Assembly (NCBI GenBank): GCA_023554445.1 | Contig: JAMJQQ010000062.1 | Location: 1 to 33,627 of the forward strand | DNA: 33,627 nt | Source of the DNA: Carthagonibacter metallireducens | Lineage (GTDB): Bacteria > Gemmatimonadota > Gemmatimonadetes > Palauibacterales > Palauibacteraceae | Reading direction: 5' to 3' | In this document: one piece after another, positions 1-7,226 of the stretch | Position numbering within the stretch: the first letter of the stretch is position 1 | Layout: each line of letters opens with the position of its first letter | Notes under the pieces: model-generated | The model's input: the letters and a program-made list of their open reading frames with translations, nothing else | Told to the model about the DNA's origin: nothing | Databases searched by the model: none | Translations under genes and position numbers: made by a program

Positions 1-136
1 GGCGACGATCCTCGACCTGCAGAGCGCCCAGATCGCGCTGCGCGCCGCCGAGGTCGATCTCATCCGCCGACGCTTCGACTACCAGATCGGGCTCGCCCGA
101 CTCGAGGCCCTGCTCGGCGCCGACCTGCGACCCTGA
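1..136 (+). CDS. TolC-family outer membrane efflux protein, C-terminal fragment
   Basis: Only the last 44 codons are inside the window; the frame opens at base 2 and stops with TGA at 134-136. The peptide (ATILDLQSAQ near its start, LARLEALLGADLRP at the end) has the heptad-like pattern and the closing LEALLG typical of the last coiled-coil helix of TolC-type channels; the complete TolC homolog at 10295 ends the same way (VEAILGRRL). It lies 100 bases upstream of a MacA-like adaptor and a MacB-like permease on the same strand, so it probably supplies the outer-membrane channel of that tripartite exporter. The 5' end is missing only because the window starts here. Confidence 0.75.
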   Translation, partial: ATILDLQSAQIALRAAEVDLIRRRFDYQIGLARLEALLGADLRP

Positions 137-236
137 CCCGAGGCGCCGCAAGCAGCAGACGACGAATTTGCGACAGACAGGGCAACTCCCGGCTGTCGAC
201 GTACCTGAAACGATTGGAATGAAGGAACCGGACCCT

Positions 237-1667
237 ATGAGCAACTGGAATCACCGCCGGGCGTTGGCCGCCGGGCTTGGACTCGTCATGGCCTCGGCAG
301 CTGTTTCGGCATGCGGCCAGTCACAGGCCGACGAACCGTCGATGGGCCTGGAGAGCGTAACCGCCGAACGTCGTGAGATCACATCGAGCGTCGCGGCTAC
401 CGGCACGATCGAGCCGATCACGATCATTGACGTCAAGTCGCAGGCCTCGGGCGAGGTGCTCGAGGTCCCGGTGGAGCTCGGCGACAAGGTCGAGAAGGGG
501 GCGCTCCTGGTCCGAATCAATCCGCGCGACGTCCGCAACTCGTACGATCAGGCGGTTGCCGACCTGGAAGTCGCGCGCGCCCGCAGCACGATTGCCGAGC
601 GCCAGCTGGAGCGAGCCGGCTCGCTGCGTGAACGGCAGGTCGTCACCGAGGAAGAATACGAGAACTCGATGCTGGAGGCAGCCAATGCGAAGGCCTCCCT
701 CGTCAAGGCCGAGACCAACATCGAGTTGGCCGAGGACCGCCTGAACGACGTGACCGTACGCTCCCCGATCGCGGGAACGATCGTCGAGAAGACGGCGGAA
801 GAAGGCCAGATCATCACTTCGGCGCGCGAAATGACCGGTGGCACGATCCTGATGCGGATGGCGGATCTGAACGAAGTCCAGGTCCGCACTCTGGTCGACG
901 AGACCGACATCGGCTCGATCAAGCCGGGCCTCGGGGCGACGATTCGAGTGGAAGCCTACCCGGACCAGGAGTTTCGAGGGCAGGTGCTGAAGGTCGAGCC
1001 CCAGGCCGTGGTCGAGCAGAACGTCACGCTGTTCGCAGTTCTCACGCGAATCCGGAACGAGCAGGATCTGCTCAGGCCCGGCATGAACGCCGACGTCGAA
1101 GTACTCATCGGCGTCCGCGAGGACGTGCTCTCTCTCCCCAACACCGCCATTCGAACACCCGACGAGGCTCGCCAGCTGGTGACGGCGCTGGGAATGGACC
1201 CGGAACTCCTGGAGGCGCGAGTGCCTTCAGATGACGAGGCTGATGCGGAGGAGCCTCTCGAGGCCGCCGCCGAGGAGCCAGAGACGACCGAGGACGGTCT
1301 TCCGACGATGGCCGCTCTGCAGGCCATGTCACGAGAGGAGCGAATGGAGCTGATTCAGGACCTCGAACCAGCGCAGCGGCAGAAGCTCTTCGCGATGTTC
1401 CAGCAGTTGCGTGAACAGCAGGAGCAGGCTTCCCGCGGTGACCCGAGCGCTCCGAAGGATGCGTTCGTCTTCGTCGATGACGAGCAGGGTCTGCTGACTC
1501 TGAGACCAGTCCGAATAGGCCTTTCCAGCTGGGAATTCACGGAGGTGCTGGGCGGGCTCGAAGAGGGCGAGCCGGTGGTGCAGGTTCCGATGGCGCTCGT
1601 GCAGCAGTCCGAATTCCTGGAGCGGATCCGGAGTCGGACCTCGATCCCCGGCGTCAGCCGAAGCTGA
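237..1667 (+). CDS. MacA/HlyD-family periplasmic adaptor lipoprotein
   Basis: This adaptor would bridge an inner-membrane ABC permease and a TolC channel. I chose the ATG at 237 because GAAGGA lies about 10 bases upstream and the resulting 476-residue protein begins with a lipoprotein signal (lipobox AVSAC, lipidated Cys26); an in-frame TTG at 168 would bury the signal. A biotinyl-lipoyl-like half (residues about 61-96), a helical hairpin (100-172), the second lipoyl half (VRSPIAGTIVEK, 174-185) and a beta-barrel (215-290) follow in order. After the conserved PNTAIR at 301-306 there is an unusual insert of roughly 100 residues, acidic (about 331-353) then helical and Gln/Glu/Arg-rich (360-397), before the membrane-proximal domain resumes at about 409. 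The permease follows 15 bases later. Confidence 0.9.
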   Translation: MSNWNHRRALAAGLGLVMASAAVSACGQSQADEPSMGLESVTAERREITSSVAATGTIEPITIIDVKSQASGEVLEVPVELGDKVEKGALLVRINPRDVRNSYDQAVADLEVARARSTIAERQLERAGSLRERQVVTEEEYENSMLEAANAKASLVKAETNIELAEDRLNDVTVRSPIAGTIVEKTAEEGQIITSAREMTGGTILMRMADLNEVQVRTLVDETDIGSIKPGLGATIRVEAYPDQEFRGQVLKVEPQAVVEQNVTLFAVLTRIRNEQDLLRPGMNADVEVLIGVREDVLSLPNTAIRTPDEARQLVTALGMDPELLEARVPSDDEADAEEPLEAAAEEPETTEDGLPTMAALQAMSREERMELIQDLEPAQRQKLFAMFQQLREQQEQASRGDPSAPKDAFVFVDDEQGLLTLRPVRIGLSSWEFTEVLGGLEEGEPVVQVPMALVQQSEFLERIRSRTSIPGVSRS

Positions 1668-1682
1668 GGACAGGGAGAGAGC

Positions 1683-2891
1683 ATGCTGTTCGGAGAGATC
1701 ATGCGGGTGGCCCTCGAGGCCATCGCCGCCAACAAGCTGAGAAGCCTGCTCACGATGCTCGGGATCGTGATCGGCGTCGCCGCCGTGATCACGATGGTCG
1801 CCCTCGGAACGGGCGCCCAGCGGGCAGTGCAGGAACAAATCGATCAACTGGGCACGAACGTGCTGTCGGTGCGGCCGGGCCAGGCCTGGTTCCGCGGTAC
1901 CCGGGGTGGCGACGCGAAGATGGAGGTCAAGGACGCGCTGGCCGTGGAGCGCGAGGCGAGCTCGGTCACCGCCGTCGCCCCCGAGATGATGTCGAATTCC
2001 CAGATCGAGTACGGCCGAAGCAACGCCAATCTGCGCGTAACCGGGACCACGCCCAACTATCACGAAGTCAACAACTACGAGGTTTTGCTGGGCCGATTCT
2101 TCGACGACCAGGAGAACGAAGGCCGGCGCCGCGTGGCAGTCCTCGGCGGAGCGGTCCCCGCGGTGCTCGGGACGACGGCCGAAATGATCGTGGGCGAGAA
2201 GGTCTCGATCCGGAACGTGACTTTCGAGGTCGTGGGAGTCCTGGCCGAGAAGGGCGGATGGAGCTGGTTCAACATGGACGAGCGAATCTTCGTTCCCATC
2301 TACACTGCCCAATTCCGCCTGTTCGGCACCGAGAGGATCGGCTCTTTCAACGCCGAAGTCAGGGACGGAGCGAGCCAGACGCTCGCGATGGCGCAGATCG
2401 AGGAGGTTCTGAGGCGGGAGCACAGGCTACGGGTCGGCGAGGAGAACGATTTCTGGATCCAGGATCGTGCCGAGCTGATGGGCACTCAGCAGGAGACCAC
2501 CAAGACATTCACCTACCTCCTGGCAGGCATCGCGCTCGTCAGCCTGCTGGTAGGCGGAATCGGGATCATGAACATCATGCTGGTCTCGGTCACCGAGAGG
2601 ACGCGGGAGATCGGAATCCGGATGGCGCTGGGCGCGACCCGGAAGAACGTGCTCGGCCAGTTCCTGTTCGAGGCACTGGTTCTATGCCTGGTCGGTGGTC
2701 TGATCGGAATCGGTCTCGGTTTCGGGGCAGCATACGCTCTATCGGAGCTTGCGAACTGGAATACGGCCGTTTCGCCGAGGGCTGTGCTGCTGGCGGTCGC
2801 ATTCTCTGCTACGGTCGGCCTGTTCTTCGGGTTGTGGCCGGCCCGGCGCGCCGCTTCGCTCAATCCGATCGATGCGCTCCGGTACGAATGA
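1683..2891 (+). CDS. MacB-like ABC transporter permease (FtsX domain), no ATPase domain
   Basis: The 402-residue protein is an inner-membrane permease of the MacB/LolCE type. One membrane segment near residues 20-43 (LTMLGIVIGVAAVITMV) is followed by a periplasmic MacB-PCD domain (about 45-260) and three C-terminal segments (about 275-300, 325-350, 368-390). The FtsX-domain hallmark VTERTREIGIRMALGA is present at about 305-320. An AGGGAGAG ribosome site stands just ahead of the ATG. Unlike E. coli MacB there is no fused N-terminal nucleotide-binding domain, and no ATPase gene follows, so the partner ATPase must be encoded upstream of the window or elsewhere. The cargo cannot be told from sequence. 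Confidence 0.9.
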   Translation: MLFGEIMRVALEAIAANKLRSLLTMLGIVIGVAAVITMVALGTGAQRAVQEQIDQLGTNVLSVRPGQAWFRGTRGGDAKMEVKDALAVEREASSVTAVAPEMMSNSQIEYGRSNANLRVTGTTPNYHEVNNYEVLLGRFFDDQENEGRRRVAVLGGAVPAVLGTTAEMIVGEKVSIRNVTFEVVGVLAEKGGWSWFNMDERIFVPIYTAQFRLFGTERIGSFNAEVRDGASQTLAMAQIEEVLRREHRLRVGEENDFWIQDRAELMGTQQETTKTFTYLLAGIALVSLLVGGIGIMNIMLVSVTERTREIGIRMALGATRKNVLGQFLFEALVLCLVGGLIGIGLGFGAAYALSELANWNTAVSPRAVLLAVAFSATVGLFFGLWPARRAASLNPIDALRYE

Positions 2892-2898
2892 ACCGATC

Positions 2899-3390
2899 AT
2901 GAGCCAGGTTCCATTCGGTTCCCTTCCCGATTCCGCCCGAGTCTGGTGCTTCGCTGCCGAGCCGGAGCCGGGACCGCGGGAAACCGCGCGACTGCTGGAC
3001 GCGATGCAGGCATTTCTGGAGGGCTGGACCGCGCACCGCGCTGAACTGGTCGCCGCATTCGACTGGTGGCACCAGCGATTCCTGCTCGTCGGTCTCGACG
3101 AGAGTCAGGTGGGAGCGTCCGGTTGCTCCATCGATGCCCTGATGGGCCGTCTTGCGGCTCTCGAGACCGAGCTGGGCATTCGTCTGACCGACTCCACCCC
3201 CATATGGTACAGGGACGCCGACGACCAAATCAGGTCAGTGGCACGGGACGAGTTCCGACGGCTTTCGGAGGAGGGACTCGTGGGACCCGATACCCGGGTC
3301 TTCGACCTGACGATTACGGACGTCGGGACCGCCCGTGTCAACCGTCTGGAGCGACGAACCGCGGAGTCCTGGCACGCGCGACTCCTCTGA
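2899..3390 (+). CDS. conserved hypothetical protein with ASGCSID motif
   Basis: This 163-residue soluble protein starts at the ATG at 2899, seven bases after the permease stop; longer in-frame starts would lie inside the permease gene. It has no signal peptide or membrane segment. Visible features are an aromatic N-terminal strand (ARVWCFAAE), a helix with WTAHRAELVAAFDWWHQRFLLV, the motif ASGCSIDALMGRL (residues about 74-86), and a C-terminal half with EFRRLSEEG and VFDLTITDVG. From memory, proteins of this shape occur in Bacteroidota and Gemmatimonadota and are sometimes labelled ABC transporter ATPase, but no Walker motif is present here. The conserved Cys-Ser in the motif is a candidate functional site. 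Function unknown. Confidence 0.8.
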   Translation: MSQVPFGSLPDSARVWCFAAEPEPGPRETARLLDAMQAFLEGWTAHRAELVAAFDWWHQRFLLVGLDESQVGASGCSIDALMGRLAALETELGIRLTDSTPIWYRDADDQIRSVARDEFRRLSEEGLVGPDTRVFDLTITDVGTARVNRLERRTAESWHARLL

Positions 3391-3402
3391 ACGGGAGCTT
3401 CG

Positions 3403-4596
3403 TTGAACACTCGGGAGACCGACAGCCGGCTGCAGCCTCCGGGCTCCACGACCGCCGTCGTCCTCTCCGGCGGCGGTGCGAGAGGAGCCTACCAGGTCGG
3501 AGTCCTCCGTTGGATCGCCCGGCAGTACCCGGACTTACGGATTCCCGTGCTCACAGGAGTATCGGCGGGAGCGATCAACGCGGCCTACCTGGCCGGCCGA
3601 CCCGAGCCGCTGCCGGAAGCGGTGGATCGTCTGGCTGCACTCTGGAGTGACCTGACTACCGAGGACATTCTTCGGGCCGACTTCATTTCTCTGATTGGAA
3701 ACGCCCTGAAGGTCGCCTTGAACCTCGGTAGCGGCGGGTCGAGGCTCGCGCCCGGCGTCCGCGGCCTCGTAGACACCAGCCCCCTCGAGAGAACGCTTGC
3801 CCGGGTCCTCTCGCCCCAGCGGATCGCAGAGAATATCGATACGGGCCGCCTCCACGCCGTTGCCGTCTCGGCGACATCCTATGCCAGTGGACGAACGGTG
3901 ACCTTCGTCCAGGCGGCCGAGGGCGCACGAATGTGGTCGCGCAGCAGACGGGAGTCGGTTGCCGCCAGGATCGGGGTGGACCAGGTCATGGCCTCTTCGG
4001 CCATTCCCCTGTTCTTCCCGGCCCGAGAGGTCGGCGGCGAGTGGTTCGGCGATGGAAGCCTGCGCCAGGGAAGTCCTCTCTCGCCTGCCGTCTTCCTCGG
4101 AGCCGATCGGATTCTGGCCGTCTCGTCCCGCTACAGCACCGAGACCCGCGAGCCGATCGGACGAGATGACGATGGATATCCGCCGGCTGCCCAGATTCTG
4201 GGCCTGATGCTCAACTCGATCTTTCTCGACAACCTCGACGCCGACGCAGAGAGGCTGGAGCGAATCAACGCCATCGTGGCTCGCATTCCCGAGGAAAAGC
4301 ATTGGCTGGTGCCCGAGCGGGAGGTCAGCTTTCTGGTGATCCGGCCTTCCAGTGATCTCGGGCGGATGGCTGCCCGGCACGAGGCCGAACTGCCCCGGAC
4401 TCTCCGCTATCTCATTCGCGGACTGGGCTCCGGCCGGGTGGCCAGCCCGGATCTCCTTTCCTATCTCATGTTCGAAGGGGAGTATCTCGCCGAGCTCATT
4501 CGGCTCGGCGAGCGGGACGCGGAGCGAAACTGGCTGAGAATCCGCAAGTTCTTCGAGGCAGGGACGGGTCGTTCGCAGTCCAGCGATCCCGGCTGA
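3403..4596 (+). CDS. patatin-like phospholipase
   Basis: The 397-residue protein is a predicted acyl hydrolase with a Ser-Asp dyad. The oxyanion-hole loop GGGARG is at residues 23-28, the nucleophile elbow GVSAG at 52-56 (Ser54), the conserved ASSAIPLFFPA at 197-207, and the catalytic Asp at 217 in the sequence FGDGS. No signal peptide is visible, so the start gives a cytoplasmic or membrane-associated enzyme like other bacterial RssA/patatin proteins. Translation starts at TTG 3403 with GGAG about 7 bases upstream; no ATG fits before the oxyanion loop. The last about 130 residues hold the extra helical region seen in longer patatin-like proteins. Substrate unknown; phospholipid or lysophospholipid is the family expectation. 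Confidence 0.9.
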   Translation: MNTRETDSRLQPPGSTTAVVLSGGGARGAYQVGVLRWIARQYPDLRIPVLTGVSAGAINAAYLAGRPEPLPEAVDRLAALWSDLTTEDILRADFISLIGNALKVALNLGSGGSRLAPGVRGLVDTSPLERTLARVLSPQRIAENIDTGRLHAVAVSATSYASGRTVTFVQAAEGARMWSRSRRESVAARIGVDQVMASSAIPLFFPAREVGGEWFGDGSLRQGSPLSPAVFLGADRILAVSSRYSTETREPIGRDDDGYPPAAQILGLMLNSIFLDNLDADAERLERINAIVARIPEEKHWLVPEREVSFLVIRPSSDLGRMAARHEAELPRTLRYLIRGLGSGRVASPDLLSYLMFEGEYLAELIRLGERDAERNWLRIRKFFEAGTGRSQSSDPG

Positions 4597-4619
4597 CGGG
4601 CGCGCCGACAGGCGGAATC

Positions 4620-5630
4620 TCAGACGTGATTCAACAGCATCATCTCGTGGGGATGCGGCCAGAGATACACCTGGTTCTGAAGGGTCTCCACGTCGAACTT
4701 GCGGACGTAGTGCCGCAACAGCGTGATCGGCACGATCAGCGGCAGCAGGCCGGCGTGGTACTGGCCGATCGCCTCGGTGAGCTCGGCCCTGTCGTCCGAT
4801 TCCATCAGGTCGGATACGTACCCCGCCATGTGCCGTAGCACGTTCGTGTGCCCCTTCCGGGTCGGGACTCGGCGCATCACGGCAGTCATTCCCGTCTGAT
4901 ACTCCTCTGCGAGCCGGTTCACCGGGGCGTCCTTGGTTGCTTCCCCCAGCAGCTTTCCGAGTCGACGCATTCCGGCCTGATTCCTCGACATCAACACGTA
5001 CTTGTGAGCCGCGTGGTATTCCATCAGCGACCTGCGGGTGGGCCCGGCACCGACCAGGTCCAGCCAGCGTTGATATGCGAATATTCGCGTGATGAAGTTC
5101 TCCCGCAGCCTGGGGTCATTGAGTCGGCCTTCTTCTTCGACCGGAAGATCCGGTGCGAGACGCATCAACTCGGCCGCATACACGCCGACTCCGGTCCGGG
5201 CCGGGACGTCGTTTCGGTCCCGGACTTTCACCCGCTCCATGCCACAACTGGGAGAGTCCTTCTTCAGCACGTAGCCGGCGAGACCGTGCTTTTCGAGTCG
5301 CCGGACTCGATCCACCGAATACTCCCGCATCGTCCCGGTGAGGTCGTCCCCGGTGGACGGCATGACGAGCCGGACACCCTCGCTCGTCTCCTCCAGACGT
5401 ATGGTCGGACGAGGTGTGCCCAGACCGATCTCGACCTCCGGGCATACCGGGACCCAGCTGACGTACTGCCCGAGTGTGTCGGTGAGAAACCGGTCCCGCT
5501 TGTGGCCCCCATCGAACCGTACTTCCTGTCCGAGCAGGCAGGACGAGATGCCGAGCCGGAGACTCTCGCTCGGGTCACCCGGACCGCTGGCACCCTGCAG
5601 TGCCGAGCTCGCTTTCGTTGCCGAATTCAT
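4620..5630 (-). CDS. DUF523-DUF1722 protein, TudS/RudS-type desulfidase candidate
   Basis: The 336-residue protein joins an N-terminal DUF523 domain (about 25-165) to a C-terminal DUF1722 (YbgA-like) domain (about 190-325, including LMEYHAAHKYVLMSRN). DUF523 members of the TudS type hold a [4Fe-4S] cluster on three cysteines and remove sulfur from thiouracil; from memory, RudS proteins with DUF523 and DUF1722 together act on 4-thiouridine compounds. Three well-placed cysteines are visible: Cys31 (SSCLLG), Cys63 (PVCPE) and Cys129 (SCGMERV). The ATG overlaps the stop of the upstream SDR gene in an ATGA, implying translational coupling. The domains are clear; the desulfidase activity is inferred. 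Confidence 0.88.
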   Translation of the reverse strand: MNSATKASSALQGASGPGDPSESLRLGISSCLLGQEVRFDGGHKRDRFLTDTLGQYVSWVPVCPEVEIGLGTPRPTIRLEETSEGVRLVMPSTGDDLTGTMREYSVDRVRRLEKHGLAGYVLKKDSPSCGMERVKVRDRNDVPARTGVGVYAAELMRLAPDLPVEEEGRLNDPRLRENFITRIFAYQRWLDLVGAGPTRRSLMEYHAAHKYVLMSRNQAGMRRLGKLLGEATKDAPVNRLAEEYQTGMTAVMRRVPTRKGHTNVLRHMAGYVSDLMESDDRAELTEAIGQYHAGLLPLIVPITLLRHYVRKFDVETLQNQVYLWPHPHEMMLLNHV

Positions 5631-7033
5631 TTGCGCTCCGTTCGTCCCAGCATGTGACGCAAGGCGGGTTCGAGCTCGGGGTCACGGAAGGGGAATCCCG
5701 GCGCCTCCAGGCGTTTCGGGTAAACCCGGGCGCTCGCGAGCAGCAATTCATCGGCCATCGCCCCGAGCGCCAGACGAAGCGCCGGGGCCGGCGCAGGAAC
5801 CAGAGTCGGGCGCTGCAGCACCGAGCCGAGAGCCGCCGTGAAGTCCCGATTCCGTATCGGCTCCGGCGCCACGACATTCACGGGTCCCTCCAGGTCCTGA
5901 CGGGCGGCAGCATGCATGACGGCCGCCACGGCGTCGTCCAAGGATACCCACGTCCAGAATTGATCGCCGGACCCCATCCGGCCGCCGGCCCCCGCAAGGA
6001 ATGGCATCAACATCCGTTCCAGCGCTCCGCCATCCGGCCAGAGGATCATGCCGAAACGCAGGTGAACGACCCGGATTCCTGCTTCGCGGGCCGGGTCTGC
6101 GGCCGCCTCCCAATCCCGGCAGACTTCCGGAAGGAATCCCTCACCCGGCCGCGAGCTCTCATCGAGGCGTTCGTCACCGCGATCGCCGTACCAGCCGGTG
6201 GCCGAGGCACAGATCAGCGCCCTCGGCGGTCGATCAAGTGCCGCGAGGGTCTCCGCGATCAGTCGCGTTCCCTGCACTCTGCTCTCGCGAATCAGGGACC
6301 GACGCTCTTCGGACCAGCGACCATCGGCGATCGACGCCCCCGCCAGATGGACTACGTAGTCGGTCCCATCGAGCGCCGCGGCGTCGATCGATCCTTTCCG
6401 CGGATCCCAGGAAATGGAACCGGCCGAGGCGAGCGGAACTCGCGACGCGGATCCTGTCCGGGCCAGCGACCATGCGTGGTGACCTCCGGTAGCCAGCACC
6501 TCCGTCAGAGTGGATCCGAGCAGGCCGGACGCGCCGCTCACGGCGAATCGCTGTCCCGGCTCGAGCCCGATGCCGGCGTGCATGCCCAGGTCCCGGCGCG
6601 TCACCCGGTGACGGAAATCGAACCCTCGCTGCAGGCGTGCCTCGACGAACCCCCGGGAGATCAGGGAGTGGACGGCTTCGAGGGGTAACGCATATTCGAT
6701 GCGGTCCTCCAGTAGGCACGCCTCGGCCTCGATCGGTTCGAAGCGATGAGCGTGTTCCCAGCGGGCAAAAGGGCCCTCAACCTGAACATCGGTGAACTGT
6801 CGGCCGGGGACGTTGTCGCGATGCTCCGCGACCCAGGTCACCGGAACCGGGCCGACGCGCAACTCCAGCACTGCACGGGCGCCGTCCTCGATCCCGCCCG
6901 TGTGCTCGATCAGCTGCACCGAGTCCCACGGAGGTGCGAGGCGCTGAAACGCGCCCGGGCGTGCATGCCAGTCATAGACCGTCTGCGCCGAATGTCCGAT
7001 CCGGCTCGTCTTCCGGAATACCTGGAGTCCCAA
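5627..7033 (-). CDS. TIGR01777-family protein, SRPBCC domain fused to SDR epimerase
   Basis: The 468-residue protein has an N-terminal SRPBCC ligand-binding fold (about residues 1-150; SAQTVYDWHARPGAFQRLAPPW is characteristic) followed by an atypical short-chain dehydrogenase of the TIGR01777 family. The SDR part shows the nucleotide-binding SGASGLLGSTL near 165-175, HLAGASIADGRW, the family signature SATGWYGDRGDE and an FGMILWPDGGAL stretch. Its start is TTG at 7033; the SRPBCC domain begins immediately, so little can be missing. Two-domain versions are common in Actinobacteria, Gemmatimonadota and Cyanobacteria; the substrate is not known. It is the first gene of a two-gene unit and overlaps the DUF523-DUF1722 gene by four bases. 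Confidence 0.92.
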   Translation of the reverse strand: MGLQVFRKTSRIGHSAQTVYDWHARPGAFQRLAPPWDSVQLIEHTGGIEDGARAVLELRVGPVPVTWVAEHRDNVPGRQFTDVQVEGPFARWEHAHRFEPIEAEACLLEDRIEYALPLEAVHSLISRGFVEARLQRGFDFRHRVTRRDLGMHAGIGLEPGQRFAVSGASGLLGSTLTEVLATGGHHAWSLARTGSASRVPLASAGSISWDPRKGSIDAAALDGTDYVVHLAGASIADGRWSEERRSLIRESRVQGTRLIAETLAALDRPPRALICASATGWYGDRGDERLDESSRPGEGFLPEVCRDWEAAADPAREAGIRVVHLRFGMILWPDGGALERMLMPFLAGAGGRMGSGDQFWTWVSLDDAVAAVMHAAARQDLEGPVNVVAPEPIRNRDFTAALGSVLQRPTLVPAPAPALRLALGAMADELLLASARVYPKRLEAPGFPFRDPELEPALRHMLGRTERK

Positions 7034-7226
7034 CGATTCGCGTCCCGGTCTGGAGTCGCGGGTTAGCCGCCAACGATGCTATGACATTACAATACGGCCG
7101 ATCAGCGCGCCGGGGCATAGGCCACCCCGTCGCTCTCATCTACAGTCGACCCAACGGTTCGTTCGCCCCGCGTGTTCTTCACGGGTCGCGTCGAGCCGTG
7201 GAATGTACGCAATCACGGAGGTCCGG
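7034..7226. promoter_or_regulatory. divergent intergenic region between SDR gene and RND efflux operon
   Basis: About 190 bases separate the leftward SDR gene and the rightward RND operon, so both promoters should lie here. A TACAAT at 7088-7093 is a good rightward -10 candidate in otherwise GC-rich DNA, but the best -35 (TTAGCC, 7063-7068) is poor and 19 bases away. GGAGG at 7217-7221 is the ribosome site for TTG 7227. I see no clear operator palindrome and no adjacent regulator gene. Confidence 0.35.

Noticed and set aside
1329..2423. Long leftward open frame (364 codons) opposite the MacA and MacB-like genes
   Set aside because: It lies entirely antisense to two clear genes, its translation is low in hydrophobic segments and rich in His/Asp/Arg as is usual for GC-rich shadow frames, and no family is recognisable.
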